Shown: piece after piece, positions 62,021 to 64,000 of the stretch
Layout: the number at the start of each line of letters is the position of its first letter
Position numbering within the stretch: the first letter of the stretch is position 1
Assembly (NCBI GenBank): GCA_000720535.1
Contig: JOAZ01000001.1
Location: 186,001 to 250,000 of the forward strand
Source of the DNA: Streptomyces halstedii
Lineage (GTDB): Bacteria > Actinomycetota > Actinomycetes > Streptomycetales > Streptomycetaceae
Reading direction: 5' to 3'
Length of the DNA: 64,000 nucleotides
Notes under the pieces: model-generated
The model's database searches: none
Seen by the model: the letters and a program-made list of their open reading frames with translations, nothing else
What the model was told of the DNA's origin: nothing
Program-made: the position numbers and the translations under genes

Positions 62021-63859
62021 ATGAGTGCGATCGATCCCGCTGTGGCGAGGGAGCGGTCCACGCCGTTACCGGACGCCGGTTCAGCAGCGGAACAGGGTAT
62101 GGGCCGACTGCTGCGCCCCTACATCTGGAAATTCGCGGCCGTGGTGGTCCTCCAGGTGGTCGGTGCCGTGGCGGGACTGGCACCGCTGCTGGCGGTGGTC
62201 GAGCTGGGGCGGACCCTGCTGGCCTCGGGACCGGTCGATCGCGATCATGTGTGGCTCGTCGTGATCCTGGGGGCCGTCGGTCTCTTCGTCCGGCTGGTGT
62301 TCACGGCCGCGTCGTCCGGGATCGGGCACATCGTCGACGGCCAGGTGCAGCTGGCGTTCCGCCGGCAGCTGGCCGCCCGGCTGGGGCGCGTACCGATCGG
62401 CTGGTTCTCCCGGCGCCGGACCGGCGAGCTGGCCAAGGTGGTGGGGGAGGACGTGGGTGCCGTGCACCCGTTCATCGCCCACACCCCCGGCGAGCTCGTC
62501 TCCGCGTTCGTGGTCCCGCTGGTCTCGCTGGTCTATCTGTTCACCATCGACTGGCGGCTCACGCTGATCACGCTCGTACCCGTGGTGCTGGCCATCGCCC
62601 TCGTCCCCCTGATGATGACCCCGACCCGGCTGCGTGAGCAGGAGGAGTTCGACACGGCCATGGGCCGGATCTCCAGCTCCGTGGTCGAGTTCGTGCAGGG
62701 CATCGCGGTCGTCAAGGCGTTCGGCAGCTCCGGGCGCGCGCACCGCAAGTTCCTCACCGCCACCGACGACTTCGTGGGCACCTTCTACCGCTGGGTGCAC
62801 GGCATCTCCCGGATCGCCGCCGGGATGCAGCTGGTGCTGTCGCCGCCGTTCGTCCTGCTGGTCGTGCTGATCGGCGGCACCGGCCTGATCACCAACGGTG
62901 GTCTGGACCCGGCCGACCTGCTGCCCTTCCTGCTTCTCGGTCTCGGCCTGACCGCCCCGGTGGCGGCCCTGGGCCACGGCTTCGACGAGATGCAGGCCGC
63001 CGGGCGCGCCGTCGGCCGGATCCGCGAGGTGCTCGGGGTGGAGTCGCTGCCCGAGCCCGCGCACCCGGGCGTCCCCGAGGGACACCGGGTGGAGCTGCGT
63101 GACGTCCGCTTCGGCTACGAGGACGACCACGAGGTCCTGCGCGGGATCGACCTGGTCCTGGAGCCGGGCACGGTCACCGCCGTCGTGGGCCCGTCGGGAA
63201 GCGGCAAGTCCACGCTCGTCCAGCTGCTGCCGCGGTTCTTCGACCCGACCCAGGGCTCGGTGCGCCTGGGCGGCGTCGACCTGCGCGAACTCGGCAGCGG
63301 CGAGCTCTACCGGATGGTCTCCTTCGTCTTCCAGGACGTCCGGCTGCTGCGCGCGTCGATCGCGGACAACATCGCGCTGGCCGTCCCGCACGCCGACCTC
63401 GACGACGTGGTGCGGGCCGCACGGCTCGCGAACATCCACGACCGCATCCTCGAACTGCCGCGCGGCTACGAGTCGGTGGTCGGTGAGGACGCCGGGCTGT
63501 CCGGCGGTGAGGCGCAGCGGATCTCGATCGCCCGCGCGCTGCTCGCCGACACCCCCGTCCTCGTGCTCGACGAGGCGACGGCCTTCGCGGACCCGCACAC
63601 CGAACAGGCGGTCCGTCAGGCCCTGGCGACGCTGGAGGGCGACCGGACCGTCCTGGTCATCGCCCACCGGCTGGAGACGATCAAGGACGCCGACACGGTC
63701 GTGATGCTGGAGGACGGGGCGGTCGCCGAGCGCGGCTCCCCCACCGAACTGCTCGCGCGGGACGGGAAGTTCGCCGCGTTCTGGCAAGCCCAGCGATCCG
63801 CGGTCGCCGACGAGGCCGAAGCCCGCGGTGGCGTACTGCAAGGAGACGAGCCCCGATGA
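62021..63859 (+). CDS. ABC half-transporter, YbtP/IrtA-like (siderophore uptake)
   Basis: This 612-residue fused membrane-ATPase protein has six helices in about residues 35-310. The ATPase domain has Walker A GPSGSGKST, signature LSGGEAQR, Walker B VLVLDEATAFADP and switch His in IAHRLE. The Ala-Phe-Ala in the D-loop is typical of YbtP/Q and IrtA/B, which have an exporter fold but import ferric siderophores. No SIP-type flavin domain is present, unlike mycobacterial IrtA. ATG 62021 follows GGGAGAG. It pairs with the partial gene that overlaps its stop. Confidence 0.9.
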   Translation: MSAIDPAVARERSTPLPDAGSAAEQGMGRLLRPYIWKFAAVVVLQVVGAVAGLAPLLAVVELGRTLLASGPVDRDHVWLVVILGAVGLFVRLVFTAASSGIGHIVDGQVQLAFRRQLAARLGRVPIGWFSRRRTGELAKVVGEDVGAVHPFIAHTPGELVSAFVVPLVSLVYLFTIDWRLTLITLVPVVLAIALVPLMMTPTRLREQEEFDTAMGRISSSVVEFVQGIAVVKAFGSSGRAHRKFLTATDDFVGTFYRWVHGISRIAAGMQLVLSPPFVLLVVLIGGTGLITNGGLDPADLLPFLLLGLGLTAPVAALGHGFDEMQAAGRAVGRIREVLGVESLPEPAHPGVPEGHRVELRDVRFGYEDDHEVLRGIDLVLEPGTVTAVVGPSGSGKSTLVQLLPRFFDPTQGSVRLGGVDLRELGSGELYRMVSFVFQDVRLLRASIADNIALAVPHADLDDVVRAARLANIHDRILELPRGYESVVGEDAGLSGGEAQRISIARALLADTPVLVLDEATAFADPHTEQAVRQALATLEGDRTVLVIAHRLETIKDADTVVMLEDGAVAERGSPTELLARDGKFAAFWQAQRSAVADEAEARGGVLQGDEPR

Positions 63860-64000
63860 TCCGAATGCTGATGCGCGTGCTGGGACGCGAGTACGCCCAG
63901 CCGTTGCGACGCACCGTGGCCCTGATGACGACGACCGCCGTCGCCGAAGGCCTGTCCTACGCCCTGGTGGTGCCCGTCCTGCGGGCCCTGTTCGGCGACA
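63856..64000 (+). CDS. Second ABC half-transporter, YbtQ/IrtB-like (partial, 5' end only)
   Basis: Only the first 48 residues are in the window. They start MIRMLMRVLGREYAQPLRRT and continue into a hydrophobic helix (VALMTTTAVAEGLSYALVVPVL), matching the first membrane helix of a YbtQ/IrtB-type partner. The ATG overlaps the previous stop (ATGA), as expected for an obligate heterodimer. The gene runs off the right edge. Confidence 0.75.
   Translation, partial: MIRMLMRVLGREYAQPLRRTVALMTTTAVAEGLSYALVVPVLRALFGD

Larger units (their letters stand above)
32862..64000. other. Biosynthetic gene cluster: halogenated tryptophan-derived starter plus bis-cysteine NRPS (predicted metallophore)
   Basis: About 20 genes in divergent blocks form one cluster that continues past the right edge. 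Starter supply: halogenase, flavin reductase, A-T didomain, MbtH, P450, type II thioesterase, tryptophan dioxygenase, aminotransferase, SDR, AMP ligase. Assembly: ArCP-Cy-A-MT-like-T, then Cy-A-T-TE, plus thiazolinyl imine reductase. Tailoring: PrnB-like protein, PhzS-like monooxygenase, FMO, O-methyltransferase. Transport: two ABC half-transporters. No salicylate or 2,3-dihydroxybenzoate synthesis genes and no kynurenine formamidase are seen in the window. The left border is inferred. Confidence 0.85.

Overview
The window is very GC-rich DNA with strong third-position GC, GTG and TTG starts and tightly overlapping operons. That fits a Streptomyces or close actinomycete chromosome. I saw no rRNA, tRNA, insertion sequence, prophage or CRISPR array.

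Layout. (1) 207-7019: six co-directional catabolic genes (two phosphotriesterase-family proteins, an FAD monooxygenase, an HSL-type esterase, a metallo-beta-lactamase-fold hydrolase and a CocE-type hydrolase), closed by a hairpin at 7094-7123. The first phosphotriesterase homologue has lost nearly all metal ligands, while its neighbour keeps them. (2) 7187-15713: a GPH-like transporter, a type I sulfatase and its formylglycine-generating enzyme, a secreted M19-like hydrolase with a discoidin domain, a TetR regulator and a GH1 beta-glucosidase. Three promoters here share a 15-bp operator-like element, so they look like one TetR regulon. (3) 15842-22645: an AraC regulator and a siderophore ABC importer followed by a C39-like peptidase. 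(4) 23032-31431: a short second complex I operon (nuoA, a degenerate nuoB/nuoD-like fusion, nuoH, J, K, L, M, N) with no NADH module, then a cation/proton antiporter.

(5) About 32862 to the right edge: a non-ribosomal peptide cluster, the most interesting part. It joins two toolkits. The first is a tryptophan-tailoring set: a PyrH-like halogenase with a flavin reductase, a stand-alone A-T didomain with MbtH partner, P450, type II thioesterase, tryptophan 2,3-dioxygenase, aminotransferase, SDR and an aryl-acid AMP ligase. It resembles the route to 3-hydroxyquinaldic or quinoxaline acid starters in thiocoraline and echinomycin clusters. The second is a pyochelin/yersiniabactin-type line: ArCP-Cy-A(Cys)-MT-like-T, then Cy-A(Cys)-T-TE, a thiazolinyl imine reductase and a YbtP/YbtQ-like ABC pair, the second member cut by the window end. 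A PrnB-like protein (pyrrolnitrin ring rearrangement family) is also encoded. No salicylate synthase is present, so the starter acid is probably tryptophan-derived. The predicted product is a (probably chlorinated) quinoline or related aryl acid joined to two cysteine-derived thiazoline/thiazolidine rings, acting as a metallophore. This is inference from gene content.
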